Shown here piece after piece: positions 11,090 to 21,667 of a DNA stretch of 64,000 bases. A program made the translations under genes and the position numbers. The notes beneath the pieces are model-generated. The model had not been told where the DNA came from, did not search any database, and worked only from the letters and a program-made list of their open reading frames with translations. Source of the stretch: Piscicola geometra (lineage: Eukaryota; Annelida; Clitellata; Hirudinida; Piscicolidae); the NCBI GenBank assembly GCA_943735955.1, contig OX030955.1, positions 14,315,583 through 14,379,582 on the forward strand, given 5' to 3'. Numbering within the stretch: the first letter of the stretch is position 1; the number at the start of each line of letters is the position of its first letter.

Positions 11090-11360
11090 TATTTATTGAT
11101 TAAAAAATTTTCCTCTCATACTATTGTTCCATCTAATCATAGTCGTAGCTAAGGATTTATTTTTGACTCAAAACTAATCAAACCAAATTCTATTTGTTAC
11201 TAAATCTTGCTATTTTCATCTCAGACGTATTAGACAATTATTACCTTACTAAGATGATCCTTCTTTAAAGATGTTAGTTTTGCACTTTTTCTATCTCGAA
11301 TTGAATATTGTAATTCACTCTATTATAAATTACTTGAAAGTACTTTAAAACCATTTTAAT

Positions 11361-11998
11361 TAGAGACCGACCGAAATTCGGTTCGGTTTCGGCGCCGAAA
11401 TTGCCAATTTTCTTAGTTTCGGCAATTTTTCGGTTTCGGCCGAATCAAATTTTTCAATTTCGGCAATTTTTCGGTTTCGGCCGAAAATAATTTTGTAATT
11501 TCGGCTCAATTTCGGTTTCGGCCGAAATGGATCTCATATTTACCGAAAAACCGAAATTTTTATTTATTTATGTAGTTTATCTGATATATCTGTATTCTCA
11601 ATCGAACTATTAAGTTCGGATTCGATTCTCAATTAGATATCTATTAGTTATCGTGGTTGATTGATTTATGGGTGTCATCAGACTAATTATTCGAATAACA
11701 TATACAAGCATCTGGAACAACAATCATTTATTTGAAATTTAATTAATTGGCATACGTTCAATGATGATATTTAACAAAACTTTTTTTAAGCAAATTCTAT
11801 TTCTTAAAACATTTGTTTGAAAAAATGTTATTGTCAAAAGTAAGTATCTGTATATCCTCAATCGAACTTGAATTATTAAGTTTGGGTTCGATTCTCATCT
11901 CTATTAGATATCTATTAGATGTGATGGGAAAGTTAAATGCATCTTTGGCAATGATCCAGAGGGTCGATTTATTAGAGGTACACACACACACTAACACA

Positions 11999-12037
<39 letters not shown>

Positions 12038-12524
12038 TATTCGAATAAGATATACAAGCATGTGGAATTCTAGATATCCATGCTTTGAAAAACACTATAT
12101 ATAAGTCGAAAGAACGAGAAGATTTGGCTTCGATTAATTAATTCAAAAATAAATTGTGAGAATGTCGTTGAATCCTATTTGGAAGTTTTTTTACAAAATG
12201 TCAGTCTGACCAAAGCAAAGCTTGTCAACAACAATATATTTTATTTTTTGGCTTAAAATATACGCTTGTTTGGATTTACTTATTAAACTGGCATTGTCAT
12301 CGTTAAATACTATTTTTTTATTTTTAATAAAAGTTGGAAAAAATTTCGGTTTCGGCTTCGGTTTCGGCCGAAAATCTGATTAAAATTTCGGTTTAATTTC
12401 GGTTTCGGCCGAAAATTGATATTCAATTTCGGCTCAATTTCGGTTTCGGCCGAAAATTGGATTTTAATTTCGGCCTAATTTCGGTTTCGGCCGAAATAAA
12501 AATATATGTTTCGGTCGGTCTCTA
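11361..12524. mobile_element. Non-autonomous hAT element, 1164 bp
   Basis: Terminal inverted repeats TAGAGACCGACCGAAA (left) and TTTCGGTCGGTCTCTA (right) bound the element. ATTTTAAT flanks it on both sides (11353-11360 and 12525-12532), a perfect 8 bp duplication as made by hAT transposases. Both ends carry subterminal arrays of TTTCGGCCGAAAT. The interior has a duplicated CTCAATCGAAC...GATATCTATTAG block (about 11597-11650 and 11853-11915) and a CA repeat. No transposase is encoded. It sits inside the LINE at 11090-12808. Confidence 0.9.
11981..12036. repeat. (CA)n microsatellite
   Basis: Near-pure CA dinucleotide run inside the hAT element. Confidence 0.95.
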
Positions 12525-12729
12525 ATTTTAATTATGCAGCTAGAATCGTTAGCCGTACTCTTATTTATCATCACATTATGCAGGTCCATATATTTGGAAC
12601 TCATTACCTCTTTATTTAACTACTTCTTAATCATTATTTATTTTTCGTAAAGATCTGAAGACAAATCTGTTTAACAAATTCATTTATGAGCGCTCTTGAA
12701 TCTTGAGGAAAGAGCGCTATAGAAATTGA

Positions 12730-12807
<78 letters not shown>

Positions 12808-12809
12808 AG

Positions 12810-13321
12810 CAGGACCTGAATTGCACGACGCATTGATGGATTATAAAAGGATGCTGAGATCCCGAGGCATGAAAGTGTAAGACCCTTCTTAGTCCAGAAA
12901 TCCATGCTAATGACAACGAGATGTCCAGTTTGAAGATCTTTACGAATTCGATCTTCTACATTGTTCTCATAATCTTTTATCAAAGAAATCATTTTCTCTG
13001 AAACTAAATGATTGAAATTGCATATATTTACGACAGTTTAATTAAAATTATTTAAATGGCTTATAAATTATACTCATAACTTGGTAAATAATATAAAAAA
13101 ATGTGAATACGTAAATAATTATCAACAGTGTGTTGCATGATAACTTTCTCTTTATCATTATCATCCTCTTCTGAAATCTGACATTCGCTTTTTTCGCATG
13201 AAGCTTCGTAAATAAAATAGGCCCATACGCCATTTTCTTGTTTTTTGCCGCTATTAACCTTAAACATTTCAGAAAAATTTGTATAATTCAACTGGTCAAA
13301 AAAAGGAACTATGTAAAACAC
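12810..13321 (-). mobile_element. hAT transposase remnant with BED-like segment
   Basis: Minus-strand reading gives VWAYFIYEASCEKSEC (about 13185-13230), close to the VW.YF...C start of a BED zinc finger. Nearer 12810 it gives VVISMDFWTKKG and CLGISASFYNPS, matching the start of the hAT catalytic region (a D-x-WT block then a LGI.A.F block). The reading is interrupted at 12808 by the (GATT)n tail of the LINE, so the LINE probably landed in or truncated the transposase. Frameshifts separate the blocks. It is distinct from the ZMYM-like copy at 2575-4260. Confidence 0.6.
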
Positions 13322-13436
13322 TAAATTGATATAATCTGACTCGAAGAATAAAATAAATTAAATGATTTTATTGCTCAAAAACGTGCATCTGCCAATGTTT
13401 TATCTTGTAGCGCTTCTCATTTTTAAGTAGATATTT

Positions 13437-13585
13437 TTTTAGTTACTATTCAGTTAGTATTCTTGTTTTTCAGTTTCTATTTCAGTTACAGTTATGCATT
13501 GAATTACAGTTACAGTTAAAGTTACAGTTAACTGAATCATATTTTTCATTTAATCTACCATTTCAGTTACAGTTAACTGGAAAAA
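13437..13585. repeat. Degenerate CAGTTA repeat
   Basis: Clustered TTACAGTTA/TTTCAGTTA motifs, like those at about 977-1110 and 5915-6045. Probably the same short-repeat family. Confidence 0.6.
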
Positions 13586-14041
13586 CACTGCCCCACGTAC
13601 ATGCATTTGGTAAGATTCACTTGTAATATGACTCTCTGGGGTTTCATGAATCAAATTTTCAAACATTTTAATATTATAACTGATTTTTGTTATTATTGTC
13701 TTATTCTATTTTTCCTAATAATGATGAATTTCTCATTCTGAAACGAAAAGATCGAGAACATGAAAGACTTTGCTTGTTCAATCAACACGGGTTGTCAGCT
13801 ACCGGGAAATGAAGCTGTTGTCGCATGCATCTTTTCACAACAGTTAAGCACTACTTTTATTAATTTGAATAATGAATTGCCCATAGTCCAATTAACTGTT
13901 TTATACATTTTATATATAAGAAACTATATATACCTAGGAGACCGAGTTTTGAACGATGGATGATGGGTAAATAAAAAAATCCAAAATTATTTTTTTATTT
14001 TGTTCAAATAAATTTTTCAACTTTTTTGAACTAATCAACAG

Positions 14042-15332
14042 ATGCATCTACTGAGAATACCGAAACAAAGAATGATTTTTTGTTACATGCAGTAAACAGG
14101 GACTTCTATCAAGACACTGAGCTGAAGACCGGAGCTGTACGATTATGCAAAAATTGTATACTAAATAGTTTGAATAATTAAATTATTTAAAACACTCATG
14201 AATTCATTTTTACTTACATTGATTTTATAAATTTTAAATGTTTACTTTTGCATAAATATTCTAATATTATCAGCACTGGGATGAAACCGGCTTGCTGGAA
14301 AGACTCCTAGCGTTAGACTTGGACTGCAAAATGATCACTTCCACCCATTGGTCTTTCAGCAAGTCTGTGGCGTATATAAGATACTTTTTCCAAAGTGAAG
14401 CTAAAACGTTTTATAGTGTCATAAACGAAAAAAAAATTACATTTTGAACTCTGCTAGCAGTGTTATTGGAGCCTTGGGAATTGTAAGAAACAGTATATTA
14501 CTTGAGTAATTTAGTTAAAACTTGTTTACAATTATTTATAAATATATGAATAGCTTCATAATGCCTTTTAGAGTTATTTCTTTTTTCCCATGTACTTAAA
14601 CAGCCTAGGGGTGATACATTTGGTTGTGCGATTCTTACCGAGTGCACACATCAGCAAGCAGTCTTGGCCTGTCTGAGTCTTCTTGAGGGACTGGTCACCT
14701 TCAAAAAGTTTTTATTTCCTATTGCAAATACTTGTAAAAAAAATTTATTTATAAACATGGAAACTTAAAAGTTCTAAATCTTTTTTTTCAGCATCTACAG
14801 TAACATTTCTGAAGAGATAGAAGCCATTTCTGAAGAAAGACCTGGTAAGAAACCACTTTTATAGTTTTAACAAAATATATTTCATTGAATGCTTTTAATT
14901 ACGGGTGGGTTATCGTTTTAAAATAATTATTTTATTCCAAACAATTAATATTCCTCTCAAGCTCCCACTGGTCTTCTTGACTTCATTCCTGAAGTGCATT
15001 CCTTCAACCCAACTGAGATTCGGATCTTCAACCACAGATCACATACTGTTAATAGCATAGCCAACCACATATTTCTAAAATTTGAATATTATAGTTTAGA
15101 TTAATTATTTTAGATTTAGTTATTTTAAAAGTCATTTTACATTTCTCACGTCACAATTGAATTTTTTGCAATGCAGTCTTGGTCAGAAAATCGACTGCTG
15201 CAACGCTTGGGTCCAAAAGAGGCTTCTTGCAAAATGCTGGATGCGTCTCTGTGGTCGTACAGACTGGCAAAAATATATGGACTGTTGCAGAGTCCTGTTG
15301 TGCATTTGAACGGTTTTTATGGATATGCTTAG
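14042..15332 (+). CDS. Unrecognised multi-exon gene, perhaps decayed
   Basis: Several exon-like segments read like protein. Four join in phase: 14604-14707 (CAILTECTHQQAVLACLSLL), 14792-14844 (NISEEIEAISEERP), 14962-15047 (LLDFIPEVHSFNPTEIRIF) and 15177-15332 (SWSENRLLQRL to a TAG at 15330-15332). Upstream, 14274 onward reads HWDETGLLERLLALDLDCKM, and 14042-14136 reads HAVNRDFYQDTELKTGA. The 14274 and 15177 segments resemble each other (W-x-E-x-x-LL-x-RL, then CKM, then WS). Past the TAG the frame stays open to a GT at about 15394, hinting at a nonsense change in a longer exon. I cannot name the family; helix-rich repeats are possible. Confidence 0.35.
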
Positions 15333-15837
15333 CTGCAAGATGGCAGAAGCAGTGCTGTGAGCGAGATTCTGAATAACTTATTCAAAATGTAAGCATTCGT
15401 CATTTATTAAGTTTTTGAATCTAAAAATTATAACTTTTAGTTTCAACTTCTGTTGTTTAATAGGGTAATGGAGAATTACCGTTGATAAACTTTACCATGT
15501 AAAAAGCTGATAACGAATTTTTTTTATGTCGGACAAATTAAAATAGAAAATTTAAAACTTAAACTTTAAAAGGTTTTTCTTCAGAAATGGATTTTATCTT
15601 TTAAATTCTTTTTACTGTAGATGCTGAAGAGTAGTTATTTTTAAAACACAAAAATTTGAAGCCATGTAGGTCACAATTAGCCTGTGAGTTTTACCATCCG
15701 TCGACATGTTGACCAGCTAAGTGTGAACAATTATCTCCATGTCTCTTAATCAGTTTGGAATAATTAAAATATTATTTAATTTATATTATTGAATTTTAAC
15801 AATTGAGTTATTTGTATCATCGAAGCTGCCGTACAGA

Positions 15838-15927
15838 ATGGACGAAGTGAATTGTGTGGTGATACCTGACTGCTTGAAGGAGCAACAACGATGTGTGGTG
15901 GTCTCATGTCTGTACACCATTGATTGA
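15838..15927 (+). CDS. Short exon-like frame, 29 codons
   Basis: The frame begins MDEVNCVVIPDCLKEQQ and ends TGA. Composition looks protein-like and it follows the gene above by about 500 bp, so it may be a downstream exon. No motif is recognised. Confidence 0.2.
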   Translation: MDEVNCVVIPDCLKEQQRCVVVSCLYTID

Positions 15928-17314
15928 ATATACTCCTAGATGGTTTAGGTAATGGCCGTTTGGCTTGAAAATTGTCGACAATTAAGTACCTTGTATGAAA
16001 ATAAAAGATGGACCATTGATCAATTTCATTGACTTATTTTATCAGTATTAAATATTTTGTACTTCATTAAGAATCTTAATTTGAGATTAAATTATATTAT
16101 TCCAATGGTTATTAACGGGAAAAGTGTATGAATACAAGGGTGAGTCATACTTTTAGCCTTTTCTTTGGCAACTATGGGTCAACCAAGATTCGACTAGACA
16201 TTCGAATCCTATTTTATTTTTCAGATGTCGACAAAATATATTTTTTTCATTTGTTTTTATTTTAAAGAACTTAAGTCTGCCTCAAAAAGCCCGAGAGTTT
16301 CATTTCCTCTACTTGATATTTCCTACATTGGCCTTAAAATTAATGATTTTTACTAAATAATTTAACACCAAAAACAAATGGGTGTAGCTTAAGTAAATAA
16401 TACTTTGGTAGAAGTCAATACGCCGATTACGGCTTTTTAAATTATCTTAGTTTTTTAAAGTTTTAACCTGTTTTTTTTGCATATTTAAAGTTCATTCTTT
16501 TATAATATAAAATTCAAAATCTGAGTCTAAACTTTTGATTCTTTTAGAATTTAGAATTCTTGAATTCATCGGCGCTTAAATCTCCGTCACAATGATGAAA
16601 AAGAAGGACCTGGAACTGCTGTAGACGTTTTTAAAAGCATGTCAGCGTGAATCTTTCTGACTATGGAAAAAAGATTCTGCGAAGGCCAATCACACTGTCA
16701 CGAGGATGCCAAGCCTGAAAAGATGGAGGAAAAAAAAACAGATATGAAGAGCTCGGAAAAGTGGTCTGGAGATAGAACAGAATGCAGTTGTTCCATCGTA
16801 CCAAGAAGTTTTCCACACCATGGGAGATGAAAGACTTGAGTCTTTATGCCTTGCGACCCTGCATATACGTGCCTCTTTTTTCTGCTGCACAAACAACTAC
16901 CTGTCTTGTCTGATGAGTTAGAAAGTACTGGGTGATTAAGAATTATTTTTAGATGCTTTTATCACTTTTTTTTCCATATAGCTCTGCTCTTTAATAAATG
17001 TTTAACCTGCTTTTTATTCCATTTTTTAACTGTATCTTCCCGTCAGAATATAAAGGGATCGAATGTTGAAAAGTCTATCATATGTTGAAAATAAAAAATT
17101 TTGGCCAACGCAATGTTGGTTTTCTAGTAGTATATGCCATGCGAGTTTAATCTAAAGAAATCCTCAAATTTAACTTCATCTTTTGTCATTCTAAGAAAGG
17201 CGAGTGGATTAAAATTTCCTAACTATAAATTTTTCCAATATTTTTTAAAGTTTATTTAACATTATCTTACACTTTATCTCATAATTTTATCTAAAATAAC
17301 ATTATTCTTTCAAC
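15928..17314. other. Intergenic; weak coding traces at 16590-16920
   Basis: Mostly AT-rich with no firm feature. Around 16590-16920 GC rises and pieces such as LFHRTKKFSTPWEMKDLSLY can be read on the plus strand, but frames break at a run of A (about 16731-16739). This may be a decayed exon. Confidence 0.3.
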
Positions 17315-18326
17315 CCATAAGAGCCCGCCCAATGATCCATACTATGAATCAATTTTTAATTCATAATTCCATCTCAGTTTGGGGCCTTATTATCGAAACT
17401 CAAATCATAACTTACAATTTCAAATATTTTGATGGTTTTTGTGATGTGTCTAAATATGGATCATTGGGCTCTTGACTAACTTTATTAAAACAAAATTTCT
17501 GACATGGTTTGATTATTTATTAACTGTGAACAAATATTTATGTTGAAATACATATATAAGTACTTAATAATTTAAAATTATTAATAATTTATTTGAATTG
17601 TCTAAATATCGAGTAAGAAATTATGAGTTTATAATTATTATACAAACATATTAGGTAAAAATAGTTTTTAAAATGTCAAAAACAAGGTTTCGTTTGTTTT
17701 CTTTGTAGTGCCCGACTGCCTTTTCTGTAAAATTGAGCAGAAAAATTCTAAAGCAATAATTTAGGCTTATAATCAGCCAATATGCTTGCAATTCCTATGG
17801 CGTGAACATTCTGATCACTCGAAATGCCCAAAATTTTTTTTTCCAAAAACAAAGTCATTTTATCAGTATTGTCCACACATGAGAGCAATTCAAAATCAAA
17901 ATTTAAGCCCAATGTTAACCTAGAGCTCTGTAGAAAACTAGAGGCAAATGACTGGGTAAGAGCCCACTGATCCGATATCAGACCTACCAATTTATATATA
18001 ATTTGTAACTATTCTGGGTAAATTATAACCAATTAACTTTTTCTATTGTGTTGTTCACGGTTAAAAGTATATACTTTAAAAAAAATAAAAGCATAATTAC
18101 AGCGTCGTGTTATTTTCTATTGGGTCAAACAAGTAAACCAAAAAAAGTTGATTTCACATAATTTTAAAATTGACGGTAAATAATCGATAGCACCAATTTA
18201 AATAAATATTATTCTAAAGTGTAGCTAAAGCATCTAAAAGACGCAAAAACGAATTATATATGATTACTTAATTAATTATAGTATTTTAATTTTCATGTCC
18301 GAATTCGGATCACTAGGCTCTTATGG
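17315..18326. mobile_element. Inverted-repeat element, 1.0 kb
   Basis: The left end CCATAAGAGCCCGCCCAATG (17315 on) is matched inversely at the right by GGATCACTAGGCTCTTATGG (18307-18326). Two further copies of the end motif lie inside, one inverted (about 17454-17476) and one direct (about 17958-17978), so each end is itself a hairpin. Flanks ATTCTTTCAAC and ATTCTCAAC are similar but not identical, a possible imperfect target duplication. A minus-strand frame of 80 codons (17748-17990) lies inside and matches nothing I know. Confidence 0.5.
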
Positions 18327-18411
18327 ATTCTCAACTATTTTTTAATTATTATTGCTTTATTTTATTCTAAAGATGTTCTTGTTAAACTCAATAAGAATAA
18401 TGGGAGCTTAG

Positions 18412-18532
18412 TGCAGAGGCTAGAGCGACCATCAACAAACTAGGATTGGTAAGGCACCGCAAGCGTTGGCATTATCGTGGCAGATGAGGCGGAAAACTTT
18501 TAAAGGAACGCCAAAGCCAACACGCTCTCAGA
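18412..18532 (+). mobile_element. tRNA-derived SINE at the array border
   Basis: TAGTGCAGAGGCTAGAGCG resembles a pol III A box. GGCAGATGAGGCGGAAAACTTTT matches the SINE body at 2046-2230 (split: GGCAGATGAGG, CGGAAAACTTTT). It ends a few bases before the first array unit begins. Confidence 0.4.
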
Positions 18533-18533
18533 A

Positions 18534-19019
18534 GCCAGAAGCCAATTGTCTATGAAACAGTTGAGCGTCAAAATGCCAGAAGATTGGGCTCCCAGTCGTG
18601 CTGGGCTTACTCAACACTAGGTCTCTCCACAATAAATTAAAGTTAAGTAGTTTGCTGCAATGGCTATCCAATTTATTAGGTTTCTCCACCTGAAGCTAAT
18701 TAGGTTAAGGTTAGGGTAACACTTTTTGGTGCTGGCTAGCCGTGACAAGCTGAATAGACATTCGCATGGAACTGTACTTGAGGGAGATGACAATTACTTT
18801 TTTGCCAGTTATGCAAGAATCGGATATGCTGCTAAGCATGCTGTTGCCAAGAAAAAAGCGAACAATTTTCATAGCCTAACTCAGATTCTATTGAAAGGAA
18901 TCTATTCGATAACGTTGAAGGTCGGTTAGTTTTGGAGATTTACTTATCTTTAACAAGTTTTTCCAGTTCTTTCCAGTCACTTCGCTTTCATTTTTTCAAA
19001 GACATTCACACTTTTTAAT
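18534..19019 (+). other. Start of unit 1; two unassigned open frames
   Basis: A 67-codon frame without ATG (18726-18929, containing FFASYARIGYAAKHAVAKKK) and a shorter one ([16 protein letters not shown], about 18547-18595) are open. They recur in every unit (29596, 40490, 51374 for the first). A G/T difference in unit 1 changes Val to Leu. No family is recognised and there is no start codon; leftover transposon coding is possible. Confidence 0.25.
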
Positions 19020-19138
19020 TTCATTAACCTTTTTCAAAGCGTTAACCTTTTTCATAGCGTTAGCAATACATTTTTAATAAAACATATAGAGCGCTCTTGA
19101 AATTTATGAAAAAGCGTTATATAATTTATTTGATTGAT
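19020..19138 (+). mobile_element. LINE 3' tail, diverged
   Basis: FLIKHIERS then stop, followed by an imperfect GAGCGCTCTTGAA hairpin and TTGATTGATC. This is the diverged end of the same LINE family as 11090-12808. Copies lie about 10.87, 21.76 and 32.65 kb downstream in units 2-4. Confidence 0.6.
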
Positions 19139-20319
19139 CAATTGACATACATTATATCTCTGCTTTTATCTAAGTTAACTTTTGATTAACGCGTCAACGG
19201 AATAACGCATGGAAAGAGATGAAATCACACTTTTTAAGAAGATTATGAAACGTTCGAAATAGTTTGTCATTTTACAGTTTGCCCAAACAGGAGTTATAAT
19301 AGATTCAACACACTGGGAGATGCTTCTACCTCGTACACATTCCTGGTTTTGCATTTTCCCCCTATTTGTGGGCATTCCTTTGTTTGCATATGATGGAGAT
19401 GATAGTTTTTGACCAGTTAAATTTAACTTGATCAATTGGTTTACAAAATGTTTAATATATAAATGTTCATCTAAGAAATTTTTGAGATAAGGATTCGAGA
19501 TTACATCTAATATGTTTTTAATACAAGGGAGAATTCTGTATAATTATGAAAATGTATTAAAAAAACATAAAAATTAGAAATATTTTTTAGAAAGTCTATA
19601 AATTATTATATTAAAAATTAACATATTTATTTATTCATTACGTCACAATCTTCTAAAACACTTTTACGACCAGTTTTACAACTTTCATTAAGGCTTAATG
19701 ATTAAGCACAAGCATTATAATATATAAACTTTAAATGAGTGACAAAAATCCTTGCATCGATACAAGTATTATAATTATTTTTTGGGATTTTGCCGATTAG
19801 TCTCTATTTACCTTAGTAACTAAGGCTTAGTTTTGTTATATATATTGCTTGATAAGCCAAACTATTAGTTAATGAAATTGTCCTTTAATTTACTAAATAT
19901 AATTTATATTATATTATGATATAATATTAAATTAATTCATGAGCCAAATTAGTGATTCTTTAAACTTATTAAATATAATATAATAGTGAATAACTTAAAT
20001 AAATTAAATATAATTAACATATTTGATAGAATTTCATTCTTAATCTCTTTTATTGCTATAAACTATTTTTGGGAGATTAAACTCAGAGCAATAACATTTT
20101 TTTGCAAAACTTATACTTTGAATTGACAATCCCTTATATAATAGTTTCTGTTATTTGATAAAAATGATCAAAAATTGAAATATTTAAATAAAAAAACATT
20201 TGAGTAGATTTAAATGTTTTTATATCCATATTCAAAACATGTGCTGTAAAACACAATGTATAATTCGCACTTTTGCGCTTTTTATTTTGCTCTCAAAAGA
20301 TTTCCAAACACGCAAATTT
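19139..20319. other. No gene seen
   Basis: AT-rich intergenic sequence, repeated in each unit. The minus-strand open frame at 19175-19435 (86 codons) shows no motif and no splice context. Confidence 0.5.
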
Positions 20320-20434
20320 ATTTTTTTGCAAGAGTGAAGACATATCTGTTCGACAAATTTATTTACGAGCGCTCTTGAATTTGAAGAAAGAGCGCTATAG
20401 AAATCTATTTGATTGATTGATTGATTGATTGAGT
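20320..20434 (+). mobile_element. LINE 3' tail with intact hairpin
   Basis: VKTYLFDKFIYERS then TGA (20375-20377), the very end of a LINE reverse transcriptase ORF. The hairpin AGCGCTCTT (20368-20376) pairs with AAGAGCGCT (20388-20396), then CTATAGAAAT and (GATT)n. The stop codon lies in the hairpin. Copies start near 31190, 42084 and 52968. Confidence 0.8.
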
Positions 20435-20585
20435 GAAATGGCGTATATTTCCGTTGGGATACTTTGGAAATCGTACTCGGAAGCATAGACAGAGCAATAT
20501 AAAAACAGCTGATGGCAATGTTTATTTATTTCTTGAATCAGCTGATTGTTGGTTTCTAACAATAACAAGAAGCGGCCATATTATT

Positions 20586-20960
20586 TTAGATTTCGGCAAA
20601 CTATCCGAGGCGAGATATGTCGTAAAATGAACAATAACTGAGACTTCTTTTACTTCTTTTTTTTAACATATTTTTTAAAAGTTATATGATAGTTCACGAT
20701 ATATATTTCGGCAAACTATCTGAGGTGAGATATATCGTAAAATGAACAATAAATGAGGCTTCTTTACTTCTTTTACGAATAATTTTTTGAGTAATTAATA
20801 ATAATTTTACTCAGTAATGTCAAATCTTGTATATATTTCGGCAAACTATCTGAGGCGAGATATATTGTTAAATGAACAATAAATAAGGCTTCTTTACTTC
20901 TTTTATGAATACTTTTTTGAGTAATCAATAATAATTTTACTCAGTAATGTCAAATCTGTT
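20586..20960 (+). repeat. Three tandem copies of a ~115-130 bp block
   Basis: Each copy opens with TTTCGGCAAACTATC (20591, 20706, 20836), then a GAGGYGAGATAT step, a TAAAATGAACAATAA-like run and TTCTTTACTTCTTTT. Copies 2 and 3 continue through GAGTAAT and TTTACTCAGTAATGTCAAAT. Present in all units (31456, 42351 and 53235 for the first motif, approximate). Function unknown. Confidence 0.8.
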
Positions 20961-21210
20961 CACATTAAAATTAAACACATAAAAATAGGTCAAAAGATCT
21001 GCGTGTTTTTTAACTCTCTAAACTAAACTAATATGAGAAAAAAATCTTATTAATTTAAAGTATTTTATTATGCCTGTTAGCAATACCGTTTTATTACCAT
21101 CCAGCGATTTAAACATTGGAAGTTTGTCTATGTCAATCGTTAATCTCATTTGCATAAATTATGAGTACGATTTCCAAACTAAAGCTTTCCGTTTAACAAG
21201 CCATTTTTAG

Positions 21211-21667
21211 ATGTCGTTCTGTGGCCTATCTGAACGCCCCCCAAGATTTAATCTTTTCGAATATCGTTTTTCTGACATTTTGGCATTGAAAAAACAGACG
21301 CGCTTCATTCAGGGTCTTTAGAGTATTCATTTTTTTGCTACAAATCATTTCTATGTTTTTAATGAAGGGTTGCCAGTTTACGACACTAAGCAGTGTCTTC
21401 TCAAGCGCCCTTCACCTACTATTCTGCTAGAGAAATCCAAGGTAAAACAGTTAATTTCGAAATAATTTTTTTCTCAATTTTAAAAATACCTGTATGAAAC
21501 TAATTAATAACTTACATTTAATTTTATAATTAATATTTTTTTTGAAGATGACGAAGTTCTATTACAAACCTAGAAGTCCCTACACCCTGAATCCAGCCTC
21601 GGAGTCTCATCCATGCACTGGTGGACGAGAGATTGAAAGATTGAATCCTGAATGTGTTAAAATCTGA
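21211..21667 (+). pseudogene. Two-exon small gene with in-frame TAG, unit 1
   Basis: Exon 1 (21211-21441) starts MSFCGLSERPPRFNLFEY and ends LLEKSK before a donor AAG|GTAAAA. Exon 2 (21548-21667) follows TTTTTTGAAG, starts MTKFYYKPRSPYTL and ends TGA. Phase is 0 at the joint, giving 116 sense or stop codons. A single TAG at 21319-21321 interrupts exon 1 after 36 codons, while the frame continues protein-like beyond it (HFYVFNEGLPVYDTKQCLL). Basic, Tyr/Pro-rich short proteins of this look occur among axonemal inner proteins, but I cannot assign a family. It may be a recent pseudogene or a misplaced exon border. Confidence 0.45.

Larger units (their letters stand above)
11090..12808 (+). mobile_element. 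LINE 3' end (RT C-terminus), split by a hAT insertion
   Basis: The 5' piece (about 11120-11360) reads, with frameshifts, IVPSNHSRS, GFIFDSKL, CYFHLRRIRQLL and ALFLSRIEYCNSLYYKLLE. This is the end of a CR1/L2-like reverse transcriptase ORF. After the insertion at 11361-12524 it resumes with NYAARIVSRT, then PYIWNSLPLYLTTS and LKTNLFNKFIYERS, then stop. The 3' tail contains the hairpin AGCGCTCTT/AAGAGCGCT (12689-12697 and 12710-12718) and ends in a (GATT)n run (12727-12808). The order matches a normal LINE exactly once the insertion is removed. Confidence 0.85.

Noticed and set aside
21319..21321. TAG read as an amino acid (code change)
   Set aside because: The lectin gene ends naturally at TAG after its conserved last cysteine block, so TAG acts as a stop in this genome.
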